A model generated the notes under the pieces. The model saw only the letters and a program-made list of their open reading frames with translations, was not told the origin of the DNA and did no database searches. A program made the position numbers and the translations under genes. From contig DOEU01000052.1 of NCBI GenBank assembly GCA_003532555.1, forward strand, positions 1-24,053: DNA of 24,053 nt, in the 5' to 3' direction. Source of the stretch: Verrucomicrobiota bacterium (lineage in GTDB: Bacteria > Verrucomicrobiota > Kiritimatiellia > Kiritimatiellales > Pontiellaceae). Positions 23,939-24,053 of this stretch are shown piece after piece (the first letter of the stretch is position 1; each line of letters begins with the position of its first letter).

Positions 23939-24053
23939 GATATTTATGGCTTGTTTTTATACTACAATACGTAGGTGAGACTTGGGCTTCTAGCTTACCA
24001 AAAAGCACTAGAGAGTATCCAAATGTGGTAATCATTTTTACAGATGATCAGGG
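23935..24053 (+). CDS. Sulfatase, N-terminal part (3' truncated by window end)
   Basis: Only the first 39 codons are in the window. A signal peptide (MRYLWLVFILQYVGETWAS) is followed by PNVVIIFTDDQG, the start of the formylglycine-dependent sulfatase domain with the two metal-binding aspartates (DD). The active-site Cys or Ser (CxPxR or SxPxR) lies beyond the window, so the maturation type is unknown. ATG overlaps the esterase TGA, with GAGG six bases upstream, so it is co-translated with the GH10 and esterase genes. This suggests a sulfated polysaccharide substrate. Confidence 0.88.
   Translation, partial: MRYLWLVFILQYVGETWASSLPKSTREYPNVVIIFTDDQ

Overview
The window looks like chromosomal DNA from a carbohydrate-degrading, probably aquatic member of the PVC group, most likely Verrucomicrobiota or Kiritimatiellota. 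This is inferred from family content, not from a marker-gene search. The main clues are a C-terminal fragment with the DGDSLPDWWE signature common in secreted proteins of those phyla, several secreted glycoside hydrolases next to a sulfatase, a short ParC-type topoisomerase subunit, and a DUF2805 protein. By eye, GC content is uneven: the GH127 gene at the left is very AT-rich, while the operon at 16.9-21.5 kb and the topoisomerase pair are clearly richer in GC.

Layout. (1) 1-3009: the tail of a secreted repeat/lectin-like protein, then a GH127 beta-L-arabinofuranosidase, both +. (2) 3027-5984: htpG (Hsp90) and queA on -. htpG has a candidate heat-shock (sigma-32-like) promoter and a hairpin that covers its Shine-Dalgarno sequence. 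(3) 6110-7898: purD-purE on +, closed by a perfect-palindrome terminator. (4) 8057-10719: a transglutaminase-like protein and a GH18-like secreted hydrolase, overlapping, on -. (5) 10844-10921: tRNA-Pro(GGG) with encoded CCA, followed 38 bp later by a secreted GH10 xylanase-like gene. (6) 12430-16323: parE-parC on -, convergent with the GH10 gene across a 30-bp perfect palindrome that encodes the last codons of both genes. (7) 16461-16721: a small DUF2805 protein, divergent from parE. (8) 16890-21539: a tight three-gene operon with glycerate kinase, a mannosyl-3-phosphoglycerate-phosphatase-type HAD phosphatase, and a giant fusion of glucosyl-3-phosphoglycerate synthase with a GH13_18 glucosylglycerate-type phosphorylase. 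(9) 21617-24053: a second GH10, a secreted esterase and the start of a sulfatase, tightly packed.

How the genes work together. Block 8 is the most interesting part. Its four predicted activities form a closed cycle: 3-phosphoglycerate + NDP-glucose -> glucosyl-3-phosphoglycerate -> glucosylglycerate (a compatible solute) -> glucose-1-phosphate + glycerate -> 3-phosphoglycerate. The synthetic and the degradative enzymes sit on one polypeptide. Out-of-frame tandem stop codons lie exactly at the domain junction, so the fusion may be recent or may be a one-base artefact. Blocks 1, 5 and 9 fit breakdown of a decorated, possibly sulfated xylan or arabinoxylan. Blocks 2, 3 and 6 are housekeeping genes.

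No intergenic stretch exceeds 300 bases. The longest (7899-8056, 16722-16889, 6 kb and 10.7 kb gaps) hold the terminators and promoters listed, or nothing I can recognise. I saw no insertion sequence, CRISPR array, rRNA or phage gene.
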